A stretch of DNA of 64,000 bases, from contig CM037780.1 of the NCBI GenBank assembly GCA_021229015.1, forward strand, positions 64,395,354-64,459,353, given 5' to 3'. The notes under the pieces were generated by a model. The model made no database searches, was not told the DNA's origin, and was given only the letters and a program-made list of their open reading frames with translations. This DNA is from Solen grandis (lineage: Eukaryota; Mollusca; Bivalvia; Adapedonta; Solenidae). The stretch's first letter is position 1; the number at the start of each line of letters is the position of its first letter. Shown piece after piece: positions 50,763 to 61,261 of this stretch. Made by a program: the position numbers and the translations under genes.

Positions 50763-50980
50763 TTTACCCTTTGCCTCATGAATATACATGTACAAATTTA
50801 TGACTTGATGGATGTTAACTGACTGGACGTAAAAAAGTGGAATAATAAACAATCGATTTTTCTTTACCAATCTGAGCTTTAATATTGCATGAAGTAACGG
50901 AGGAGACCCTAATCAAGTTATCTAGGTCTACTCTGCTAGTCAAAGCGCCAACAATGGGTCTATATTAAATAAAAGGTTAA
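50763..50980 (+). repeat. Interspersed repeat C, copy 3
   Basis: It starts ttaccctttgcctcatgaat, contains atctgagctttaatattgca, and ends caatgggtctatattaaata then aaaggttaa. It has the same architecture as the 44772 copy and ends in TTAA. Confidence 0.7.
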
Positions 50981-50984
50981 AATA

Positions 50985-51300
50985 CCAAGTCAAGTCAAGT
51001 CAAAATATTTTATTGGAAAAAAAAATCAAATTCGTTGCCAACTTAACTTTGGCTAAAATAATACCTAGACACACGAGAGATTAAAGCACACAATGCGCTG
51101 AGAGACAGTCGGCAGGATTTACATGATGAAATAGCTGTAATTCCAATTCCAGCGTTTAAGCAGGAGGCTGAACTTGCTTTTTGTTTCAAGGTAAGCCCAC
51201 CGGAAGTCTCTTGGTGCCTTAAGCGCTTTGAAATGTTTCATAATATTCCATTCATAAAAATGATATCAAGGAGGTCATGACCTAACCTCTGATGTACACA
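50985..51300 (-). mobile_element. Probable LINE 3' end (non-coding remnant)
   Basis: (AAGTC)3 followed by aaaatattttattgg reads on the minus strand as an AATAAAA signal plus pentanucleotide tail, the usual end of a non-LTR retrotransposon. The next roughly 250 bp are non-repetitive without an open reverse-transcriptase frame. Confidence 0.4.
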
Positions 51301-52500
51301 ATCGCAATACGCTACTGATCGCAGAGTGGTATAGTGCGGTGAAAACGGCTGTAATAAAAATGCAAATCAACATTGGCTACTTTATTTATCGGCACATAAT
51401 ACTGGCTACCGCCAGTCTAATAAAACATGTGTTCTTCAAACTTAATCAAAATCATTTAATAAATAAATTTGGTAGTGCTCAATGACAACAGATCTAAAAC
51501 TTGATTGTTAAATCATCCTGGAACCAAATATTGTAGATATTCACTAAATAATATTGGTCACTTGGATCATCAATTAGGCTTAAATTGGATTTTTTCCAAG
51601 GAGACGTTAAAGAAAGAAACTTTAGGAAATGTAAAACAATCAAGAAATATACCATTATCTGTTTTATAATTCTAGATCTAGAAATTCCACAAGTAATAGT
51701 TAAGCAAAATCCTTATCCATCTTCATTCCTATCTCAATGTAAAAAAGGCGGATTTCTAAAAGTAAATATTGATTGTCTGTAAGGGAGAGATATGAAGCTA
51801 TGAACATGTCTGATATAATGGTCTGAACTCGTATATATACGTGGGGGGCGGGGGGGGATTAATTATACATGTATATCATATCATATGTGTTATGAATGAG
51901 AAATGTAGATTATTTACAACAACATTTTACAACGTCTAATTCCTTACTGTTTTGAAGAGTACTGTTTCAAGGAACTCGATTCATTTGATGTTCATTAATT
52001 ACCATTACTTTCCGGTATTTGCTTCTTTGAAAGAACAAATACATGCTTGTAGTAATTAGACTAACGTTTCCCTTAACATGATATTGCCTTAAATTGCAGA
52101 AGACACGATATTAACAACAGCGCATTAATGTCAATTATTTTTCTCATCAATTCTCACTATGCAACGCATGTTTAAGACAGAGGAGATTTTGTGCTTAATT
52201 TAGCGTGTTTTATTATTATTTTTTGATTAATAGACAATTTCTGTCTGGATTTTGTATTGTCTCAAAATGTCGACTGGGTGAGACGTCATGAAAGGTACCC
52301 ATATTGGACGTTCCTTATGAATAGGTTGCGTATGTACACGCACCCTAGGGGCAGGGTTTGGCTGGATTAGGGTTTGGGTAGGTCAATTAGATTACGGTAA
52401 GGGTAAGCGGATATAAGACACTTTCCTGGCTTCTATAGGTATGCAAAAAAATATATCAAGGTTACTTTCATCTCGGGGTATTAACTTATTAACTGATTTA
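51300..52500. other. AT-rich stretch without genes
   Basis: No exon is supportable. G-rich run near 51842-51859. The segment is bounded on the right by the assembly gap. Confidence 0.5.
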
Positions 52501-52600
52501 NNNNNNNNNNNNNNNNNNNNNNNNNNNNNNNNNNNNNNNNNNNNNNNNNNNNNNNNNNNNNNNNNNNNNNNNNNNNNNNNNNNNNNNNNNNNNNNNNNNN
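52501..52600. other. Assembly gap (100 N)
   Basis: Exactly 100 N. It lies about 480 bp upstream of the YqaJ gene start, so upstream exons could be hidden here. Confidence 0.99.
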
Positions 52601-53020
52601 AATAGTTTTTTTCAATACCCAACTGATGGTAAAAATTAGGGGTATTACCACATTGAAACAAAATCCTTATCTGTTGCTCTGATTCACTGTTAAAGTTTTC
52701 ACCTGTTCTGATTCGAAAATTAATTTACCCATATATGGTGTTTTTTAGAGAGAAGAGGATGTCCACAGTACATTATTAAGCTAAAATGAATGCATTTTGG
52801 TCTAGTTTTGTAATTAAGCAGATTTGGATTTTTAGGGTTGAATTAAATCATGCAATGATGATTATCACTGAAATAGTGTATGTTGCAAATTTTTTTTATT
52901 TTGCTGTGTGTTTTTGAGACTTTTCAATATGACGTCACTTAATTTGCCATAACTAAAAAAAATATCACATTGCGGCGAAATATTGAGATATTTCACGCAC
53001 CTGCAGATTTCATAACCTAA

Positions 53021-53040
53021 ACCGGAAGTCGGCCATTTTG
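53021..53040 (+). promoter_or_regulatory. ETS + YY1-like core promoter pair
   Basis: ACCGGAAGT (53021-53029) is a consensus ETS/GABP site, followed by GGCCATTTTG (53031-53040), which resembles the YY1 site. The pair lies 44-63 bp upstream of the first ATG, with no TATA box. It fits a TATA-less housekeeping promoter. Confidence 0.5.
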
Positions 53041-53083
53041 GAGGCACGCTGAAAATTGCGAAAAACAAATCTAAACTCTACGT

Positions 53084-55748
53084 ATGAATTGTGCATTTAC
53101 GGTGTTTGTTCTTTTGCTTTTTAACTTTCATTGTGCTTTGGATGTTGACACAATTATGGAGAAGAGGAAAATTGGTAGTAAGGATGACATTTCTTATCGT
53201 GAAAGACTCAGTAGTGAGGAAAAAGATCGTTATGATGAGAAATTGAAGTTGCTTGCGGGAACTGATCCTTATGAAATCAACACGTGGTCTTATGACAAGA
53301 AACTGCTTCCTTCTGTAAGGAACTTTGACATTGTTTTCTTTTTACTTGCGACACCAAGTTCTTACACACAGGAGGAAATTCGAAGTTATAAAGCTTTGGA
53401 CGCATACAACCAGTTCACAAGTGGGTGGGTGAGGGACGTTTCGGCAGTGGAATGCAATGGAAATAGTGTCATTTCAGCAAAGGTAACACACATTTCTTTT
53501 TCAATTTCTATCAGAAACGAAACCAAAAAGACCAATTATTTACATATGACATATGTATACAGTTATCTGTTTATTACATTTAGTGTGTGTGATTCTTTTA
53601 TTTCTTACATAAGAAACAACAACTTTTAATCACTCATGTCTTGCAAATTCACTGTTGAATTAATGTTGTATATTTTTATCATTATTTATTATTATTCTTT
53701 TGGCAATGTTGGATTTGTTGTTGGTTGTATTCAAACACTGGTATTTTTGTTTGTTTTCCTAAACATTGAATAAGCTGGAAAGTTATAAGCATCATAAACT
53801 GACCATTCTTGAGGCTGGACTTGAATTTAATGTCTGGGACAGTAGTAAAATGATTGTCCCAGACAGGGGATCAAACTCCCAAATATGCTGGTGGTTATGC
53901 ATGCTACTGGACCACAAATCCTTACATTTGTTTTGTTCCAAAGGTTTATACTTTTCCAGACTTAAAATTTATAATTTTGAAATAAACATACATAGCATAA
54001 ATTTGAGGGTGACACTTTTTTAACTTGTCTGTATTAATCAAAGAAAAGGTCGAGCTATTTATGATTGTTGGGTTGTCGCTGTACAAAAAATTTAATGTTG
54101 CCCATTACTCAGACGTGTAAAACAGACAATTGTTGGCACCACCATGCAGAGCTCTTGTTATCATTGAAAAATCCATTGGAAGTGAACTTATGTTGTTGTT
54201 GGTTTTATTTTTCAGGTACTACATTCTCAGCGTATGAGGGAAAAACCTTTGCAGCCATGGGTCATCTGCAAAAACACGGGAGAGATTCTAGCAGGACACT
54301 GCAACTGTATGGCAGGCCTTGGAGAAGCCTGTTCTCACATCGCTGCTTTGCTGTTTGCAGTTGAAGCCGTGACCCGCATCAGAGATGCAAAAACACCAAC
54401 AGATGAGAAGGCTTACTGGATGTTGCCGACAGCGAAAAAAAGTGTGCAGTACAAGGAGGCCAGGGAAATAAACTTCACTTCGGCAAAGAAGGCTAAGAGG
54501 AAGCTTCAGGAGGAGTTGAATGTGGCAGCAGGTATCATTTCTCCTGTGAGATCTGAACCATCAGAAACAAGGGAACGTGCTGTAACCGAATCAACTGATG
54601 AAGAAATCAATGGACTACTTCAGTGTCTCAGTGATTCAGGATCAAATGCTGTGGTATTGTCAGTGTTTGAACCATATGCAGACAAATTCATCCCTAAAGC
54701 TGTATCAAATGCATTTCCAAAACCACTGAGCCACCTGAAAAGTGAAGCGTGTATTAAATTGACAGACAGTGAACTGCTTGAACATTGTTCTGAAATAAGT
54801 GTGACATGTACAGCAGAGCAGAGCATGGCGGTGGAGGAAGCCACAAGGGAGCAGTCCAGGTGTAAGCTATGGAATACATTCAGGACAGGACGAATAACTG
54901 CTTCCAGGGCAAAAGCAGTTTGCTCAACAAATGCTTTATGTCCATCAAAATCACTTATCAAATCAGTGTGTTATCCAGATCTGAATAAATTCTCTAACAG
55001 TGCTACAAAATGGGGAGTTGATCATGAGAAGGTAGCTAAAGAACAGTTTCTGGATGCCATGGCAACAATACATGATGACTGTCAGGTCAGTGATTCTGGG
55101 TTCAGGATTTGTTCGGAGCATCCATTTATTGGCGCATCACCGGATGGAATATTCAGATGTAGTTGTTGTGGGGAAAGCAGCCTAGAAATTAAATGCCCGT
55201 ACAATGCTCGTCTCAGTGGGTTAGGTGATGTGAAGTGTTTGCTAAGCACAAATGGAGGAAAAAAGTTGGATAATAATCATGAGTATTTCTACCAAATACA
55301 AACCCAACTTGGATGTTTAGGCCTGGAAAAGGGATACTTTGTTGTATGGACTGAAGTAGAAGTACATATTGAGGAAGTGCTATTTGATGAAGCTGTGTGG
55401 AAGTCTATTTGCAAGAAAGCAAAAGATTTCTTCTACCATGCAGTAATACTGGAACTGGTGGGGAAACTTCACACTAGAAGATCAACTCTGACAACAGTCT
55501 CATCATGTGAAAATGGTATTTCTACAACATCTAGTGATAGCCAGACCTTTTGCTATTGTAAGGAAGGCGAGCATGGAGACATGATTGCTTGTGACAATCA
55601 AAACTTAGGACTTTATTTAGCAGTGAATGAAACCAAAAGCATGCTTTTTGTTGGCTTACTGAATAAATATCCATTCAGGATGAATTGGTACTGCACTGCA
55701 ATTATTAAATTGATGCAAAAGACTATTACTGAAAGTATGTATGGCTAG
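53084..55748 (+). CDS. SWIM zinc finger / YqaJ-type nuclease protein (two exons, 643 aa)
   Basis: Exons are 53084-53482 (133 codons, phase 0) and 54216-55748. The donor is AAG|GTAACA and the acceptor TTTTTCAG, with the frame kept. Exon 1 encodes an acidic-basic stretch and LLPSVRNFDIVFFLLATPSS..YKALDAYNQFTSGWV, the conserved N-terminal part of this animal family. Exon 2 opens with a SWIM zinc finger, C162-x-C164-x7-C172-x-H174. A YqaJ-like exonuclease domain follows at about 350-550: RITAS, HPFIGASPDG (D443), LEIKCP (E457, K459) and YQIQTQ (Q493). The D/E-x-K/Q nuclease residues are all present. The family is abundant in molluscs and cnidarians and is related to phage recombination nucleases; its cellular role is unclear. 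A C-terminal PHD-like finger (579 onward) starts CYCKEGEHGDMIACDN but has lost later zinc ligands. The first 24 residues are hydrophobic, so M25 at 53156 is an alternative start. It may be a domesticated or still mobile element gene. Confidence 0.85.
53483..54215 (+). other. Intron of the YqaJ gene
   Basis: A 733-bp GT-AG intron. Joining its flanks restores an uninterrupted frame through the family-conserved ...SAK|VLHSQRM... junction. It contains an 11-bp-arm hairpin at 53831-53865 (tgtctgggaca / tgtcccagaca). Confidence 0.85.
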
Positions 55749-56007
55749 ATACTGCCATTTGTTTATTGATGGATATCTTTATAAAAAAAAAATAGACAAC
55801 CTTCCCCCAATTAGGCCGAAATCGCGCATTTATTTCCTAAGATTAGAGGCTAAGGCCCATCCCAATTTTTTTTAAAAAGGCCCTGAAGTTAACGAAGTTG
55901 ATAGCTTTTTAGTCCGTTTTAGTCGGTTTGAATCCAAATTGTGGGTGGGGTACTGTAAATATAAACGACTTCAACAAACATCGTCCATGAGTATCTTAGT
56001 TGACACA

Positions 56008-56013
56008 AATAAA
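56008..56013 (+). terminator. Candidate polyadenylation signal of the YqaJ gene
   Basis: The first canonical AATAAA after the stop codon, 260 bp downstream. Confidence 0.35.
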
Positions 56014-56147
56014 GTCTTCTAAATAATTACCTGAGCTTTTTGTAAGTACAAAAGAAAATACTTACATACAGTCACCATTCAAAGTAATGTCAAAATCTCC
56101 CATATCGAACTCATATCAATCGGTGGAATTAATTTCATTAGCTGCAT

Positions 56148-56200
56148 CCGCCATATTTTGCTTTCCGCGCATGCTCACAAAATTTTGACAGACGGCGCGA
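56148..56200 (-). promoter_or_regulatory. YY1/NRF1-like motif cluster
   Basis: CCGCCATATTTTG (56148-56160, YY1-like on the minus strand) and GCGCATGC (56167-56174, NRF1-like core) lie together with several CpG. This looks like a TATA-less promoter. No associated exon was identified. Confidence 0.25.
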
Positions 56201-56402
56201 GTTTTTGCGCAATGAATCACCATTGTTTGAGTTATTTAGCGCGTGGAATGAGTTCAACTTCTATAATAAATCGTGACAAATTCAAAATGACTAAAAAATA
56301 CTAATGTCATTTAGATTATATTTCAAAATCCATTCCATTCCCGATTTTATTTTCTCAATTCAGGCCTTTGAACATGAACTAACATAGCTTTTGAAATCTA
56401 AC

Positions 56403-56541
56403 CACAGGAGTTCCAAAGTTCTATCAATAAATAGGTATAATATAGTAAACGATAGCCCCGTATATAATTAAATTAAGCACAGTACACGGGACTCATTAAA
56501 AAAAAAAAACTAATTTAATAATAGAACTTCAAACTCCTGTG
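56403..56541. repeat. Inverted repeat element
   Basis: cacaggagttccaaagttct(at) at 56403-56424 is the near-complement of atagaacttcaaactcctgt(g) at 56521-56541. About 95 bp of AT-rich DNA lies between, with no ORF. No convincing target-site duplication was found. Confidence 0.6.
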
Positions 56542-56903
56542 ATCTTTCTTACTTTCCTGCAGGGTCGGGCTCGAAACCTTGTAATTAATTACCTGATTTA
56601 TCCTAACGTTTTTAAAAGGTATTTGCCCTGACATGGCAAATTTACACTAATAGATATAATTAAGTCTACATTGTGATAATAAATCATTATCGAGACGTTG
56701 ACCGAAGACCACCCAAACAAAATTATAAATAAGTATAAAAAATAGAATATATAGTCCTTTCGATAATTAAGATCGAATATATAAATTAATATACAATAAA
56801 TTTCGCGGAATACTTCTAGATCTAAATCTAGATAAACTTCAGAGAAATAAATACGTCTCTGATAAGCTGTGCTGCACGATATACTGGGCTGAATCGGTTG
56901 TCA

Positions 56904-56964
56904 GACGTTTCACCCCCAAGTCGTTTCCTCCCAAGACGTTTCACCCCCAAATTGGGGATGAAAC
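56904..56964. repeat. GTTTCACCCCCAA direct and inverted repeats
   Basis: gacgtttcacccccaa occurs at 56904-56919 and 56935-56950, with a variant gtcgtttcctcccaa between, then an inverted form attggggatgaaac. Confidence 0.7.
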
Positions 56965-57404
56965 ATCCTGTATTTGAGCATATAACAGGTCGTTTCCCCC
57001 CTCTGTTATTTTATTTAAGCATTTGATTGAATTACTTTATATTATCCTAAATTATTTAAAGAATATTCAATATTTTTATAGAATGTTATTCAAATTACGG
57101 TAAGTTGTCTTTACTGCTGAATCAATCTTGTGAAAAAGTTTTGGTAATTTATAGCCAGATCTAGTACTTGGAAGTAATTTATTTTATAAGGTTGCATAAG
57201 GGACTCTACTGTATAGAATAACTACTTGCATCATTTTTTTTTTTTTACGTACGCAGCCTATCTAGATCTACAATCTTTGTAGATCAACAGTTTTACTCAA
57301 ACGATGAATTAATTTTGGAAGTTATATTTTCAAAATATCCAACTAATCAAAATACAAAAAAATATTTTCTATTTAAAAGTATTATAATAGAAATACGAAT
57401 CCAG

Positions 57405-57412
57405 AAAAAAAA
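57405..57412 (-). terminator. Pol III terminator of tRNA-Ser
   Basis: A T8 run on the minus strand, starting seven bases after the tRNA 3' end. Confidence 0.85.
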
Positions 57413-57418
57413 TATATT

Positions 57419-57500
57419 CGTTGTCGGCAGGATTCGAACCTGCGCGGGAAGATCCCAATGGATTTCTAGTCCATCGCCTTAACCACTCGGCCACGACAAC
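57419..57500 (-). tRNA. tRNA-Ser(AGA)
   Basis: The 82-nt gene is on the minus strand. The 7-bp acceptor stem GTTGTCG/CGACAAC pairs perfectly, with discriminator G at 57419. The A box TGGCCGAGTGG and B box GGTTCGAATCC are intact. The anticodon loop CTAGAAA has AGA at 57467-57465, decoding UCU/UCC via inosine. The long variable arm is typical of class II serine tRNAs. The T8 terminator follows closely. Intact stems argue for a functional gene, unlike the tRNA-like SINE heads. Confidence 0.95.
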
Positions 57501-60217
57501 AAGTTGTCTAATCTTGATTTAAATAATGTATATATACATACCGTATATGAAGTGTGCTACTGCTAATAACATTTTAGTATTTCCGTCAGAGACGTCTATA
57601 TATTACTGATATTCTAAATCAAATTCATTATTTTGTTTTCAATGAGATTTGTAACTGCGTGTATTTTACCACGAAATATCATACATTATCAAAACCCGTA
57701 CATAATGCCATACGTAGTAGGCTACTTGCTGACAGTTGAAATTAATAAATTGAAAATAATTTGTTTTGTAACGTACACCGTACAGTACAGTATACTAGAT
57801 CAGTTTAAGAGTCCGAGTAGATATTATTAAAAAAAAATTTACACATTGGATCAATGCAGATCTTCAATTTTAAGTTTAAAAAAATACAGAAAAAAAGATT
57901 CCTTTAAATAAATTTTTTTTTTTTTTTTATGTTTTATAACCATTAACCAAGTTTTAAAACCCGTTGCTTACGAATTTAGGGAGAAGTTATTAGATTCGAA
58001 TTTCTTTTTAATAACGACAGCTAGAAGATTTATTTTGAATCTTTTTTTTTTTCTTTTTTACAACAATTAATACAAATAACTGATCCATAAAGGATTTTTT
58101 TTTTTTTTTTTTTCCAAACAATATTTAAAAGGCAATGCCTCGAAGCGAGCGCAGGTTTTATTCTGTATATACTTGGCTTTCTCTGGTAGTCTCTTTTAAC
58201 ACTCCTAGAGTATCCAGTTCTCACCACCATAATGAGACGAGACTACAATCCTCATCTTTAGATTAAATATATTCCCGAATGCATCAATATATTCCCTTCA
58301 AATGTAGTATGATGTCAATGGTAATTGAAAACAAATCTAAAAAAATAATTCTCCAAAACCAACAACAGTCAAAAATATTTCAAAAATGGCGTCTTCAGTT
58401 GTCGTTAGTGAACTCAACATGAGTCTGTCACGATTATGGTGAACATAAAGAGACAATATCTATAAAGAACAGTTGCAATGAAGTTCTGTGTTCTTCATAA
58501 CAACACATATTAGTGTATAAGATTTAAGATGATCCAAATGATGAAAAGGAACATCATACTCAAAGTGGTCATTTATTTCAGGGTGCCTGCTAAGTTTTGT
58601 AACTTGGGATACAAGTGCTGTTTTTCCTGAGCTTTGTACCCCTTCATATAGACAGCCCAACAATTTTGTGGATACATGGCCAATTGTGTGGGTAAAAAAA
58701 AAAAAAAAACCTGCAGGAAATATATGGGCATGCTGTATTGTTATAATTATAAGTTCTGAATTTTGCTGTGGTTTGTTCAGTGAACTCAACAGTCGTAAAC
58801 GTGAGTGGTTGCACCCGTTTTATCGCAGTGTATAGAATGTAAGCAAGGTACCAAATTGCAATTGCTAATGGTCGCCTTCACTGAACGCATGGCAGTTGTT
58901 GGCTTAATAAACCCGTCATCGCCTGCTCGCTGAGATTTTCGGCAGATTTAATGGGTGGTTTGAAAAAGAAAAAAAAGAAGCACAAGTAAAAATTGTATTA
59001 ATTCGTTACCTTTTTATTAAATGAATGTTTCTATCATTTTCCCTTACAATTAAGAAAAAATAGAAAATAATAGTTTTGAAACAAGCATCAATCAATTTTG
59101 CAAATTAATGGTGTTTTCCCTGTCAAATTACATCAAATATTGTGTTAATGTACGTCGCCCGATAATACAAATATGGTGAGACTGAATACTTGGGGATACT
59201 TTACATCAGGACCTTTATATTCATAGAATACCCTCTGTTTACACATAATGCTCAGCTGCTCATCAATACCAGTTAATTCATGGTCTCCCTGACAAAAAAA
59301 AAAAGAAAAGAAAAAAAAAAGTCATGCATTTGTCAGAACATAAATAAATTAATTAATCCTCACACTTTATGGATATATGAACACATCAACCTGGGTAGGC
59401 CTTATATGCCGTACTTGTTACAATTCACTTCTCTGTAAAATAAGTCAGACTTGATTTCATTTAAAAAGACTAGTTAACTAAAAGAAGTTGTGTTTTTTTA
59501 ACAAAGGACAAAAACATACACATAATCATATATATAGTTGCTAACTTAGGTTGAATAACAACTCATATATAGTCGATTGCATATTTACAGGATGCATGTT
59601 ATCCAAACCTGAATGACCAAGCATTAAAAGAATCCCCATGCAAATTTATATAAAGGAATTGTGTTTTACCAATAACCTGACCAAAATTACATCTTAATAC
59701 TTTAACCAAGCCCATGCATATAAATGACCTACATACAAAATAACCATATGATTATTTCGGGGTTGAAATATAATTTTTATGAGTGGAATTTTGTCTGCTT
59801 TGCAAAAAGAAGAGAAAAAATGAAGAGAGAGAGAGAGAATATGTGGGTCTTATTGTGACACTGGATCATAGACCGCTCTGGTAAATTTTGAACTCAAATT
59901 AATTTTGAATACTTTTTGGACAAATGGATGATATATGACTTCTCGTGCCTTTTCTTGAACTTGACTGATAAAAACTAGTTACCATTATCATTGTTATGGC
60001 ACATGTTATTTTTAACACACGCCTCATTTGATCATGTTTATTCAAAAATGGAATTAAACAGTAATTTTACATGGCCCTATGTCTAAAGTTGTCGCTGAAT
60101 CAGTGTATGTCATTGAGATATATTGCAATAAGCATTCTCACAATGATACCTTGTCGACTTTCGTTTTCGTATCAGGCAAGGTATATAGAAAGGGGGAGAG
60201 AAGGGGAATACTCACCC

Positions 60218-60218
<1 letters not shown>

Positions 60219-60251
<33 letters not shown>
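60219..60251. repeat. (CT)n microsatellite
   Basis: CT dinucleotides. Arg-Glu or Ser-Leu repeat ORFs here are artefacts. Confidence 0.95.
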
Positions 60252-60253
<2 letters not shown>

Positions 60254-60383
60254 GCAACATAGTAACGAATTATCTATTATTCTAAATATGATTGTGTCTT
60301 TACATGCATTAAAATTCCTTTGCAATAAATTATCTAATTGAATAATTAATAATGCCACGCAATCCTTCTTTTTTTTTTTTTTA

Positions 60384-60408
60384 CTCTCTCTCTCTCTCTC
60401 TCTCTCCC
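60384..60408. repeat. (CT)n microsatellite
   Basis: A second CT run about 130 bp downstream. Confidence 0.93.
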
Positions 60409-60721
60409 TCATAAGTAACTATTATCATAGTGACTTTACATATTTGTTACTATCTAAATCTGTAAGAAAAGCATGCTTTTGTCGCTCTTTAATGTTATTG
60501 TTCACTTGTCTTTATTTGTGTAAAGTATGATGCAGAGACTGTATATATACAATAGGAATAACTGCTTGTTTTATGTTTTATAGCTGAAAACACTTAACAA
60601 AGAAATTATTTATCCAAAGGTTATTTTGTTGACATTAATATTTGCCAGCACATGTATTTATCTATTTTTTTTTTGTTGTTGTTGTCATTATAACGTTACA
60701 TAAATTGATCATGCTAGGTTT

Positions 60722-60724
<3 letters not shown>

Positions 60725-60759
<35 letters not shown>
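60725..60759. repeat. (GT)n microsatellite
   Basis: Uninterrupted GT run of about 17 units. Confidence 0.95.
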
Positions 60760-60760
<1 letters not shown>

Positions 60761-60934
60761 GAAAATAAACAATGTCTTTCTTGTATTTATTTATAAATTC
60801 AAAGATGTAATCCCCCCACTCTGAACACAGCATGTCTGCTTTAAATAATTGAAAAATGCCTAACAAATTGATCTATGCTACAAATGAACTTAATCTTATT
60901 AAATAAGACCGGAAATTATTAACAAATATTATAT

Positions 60935-61030
60935 ATATATGTGTGTGTATAACCTATGTAAAACCCCATGTTGTATTAATGTAATACCTGGGTGAATAAA
61001 AGTTTTGTTCTGTTCTGTTCTGTTCTGTTC
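60935..61030 (+). mobile_element. LINE 3' end with (TGTTC)n tail
   Basis: catgttgtattaatgtaata, cctgggtgaataaaagtttt and then about four TGTTC units form a non-LTR retrotransposon 3' end with a pentanucleotide tail. It is similar to the reverse complement of 61262-61315. Confidence 0.7.
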
Positions 61031-61261
61031 AGTGGTGTGGCCCATTAACGAACTGATTGCACGTATCACAAACGGTCAGATCATCGCGGTGAATAGCATA
61101 ATAGCATTTTATAACAGACTGAATAGCATCGTATAGAATGTATCTAATTGATAAACATGCTAATAGGCAACATATGAAAATTATCTACCGGACGTAGTTA
61201 GCGCCCGTCATTCAAATGACTGTTATTGGCATTATTGTGTGACATGGGGTATAAAAGATTC

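Larger units (their letters stand above)
57501..60934. other. Stretch without a supportable gene
   Basis: It contains CT and GT microsatellites and T/A runs. The minus frame at 58460-58789 has a GVQSSGKT P-loop-like word but no convincing domain. A candidate start context caaaaatggcgtcttcagtt at 58382-58401 has no supported downstream exon. Confidence 0.4.

Noticed and set aside
60071..60412. Ser-Leu and Arg-Glu repeat ORFs
   Set aside because: They are translations of CT microsatellites.
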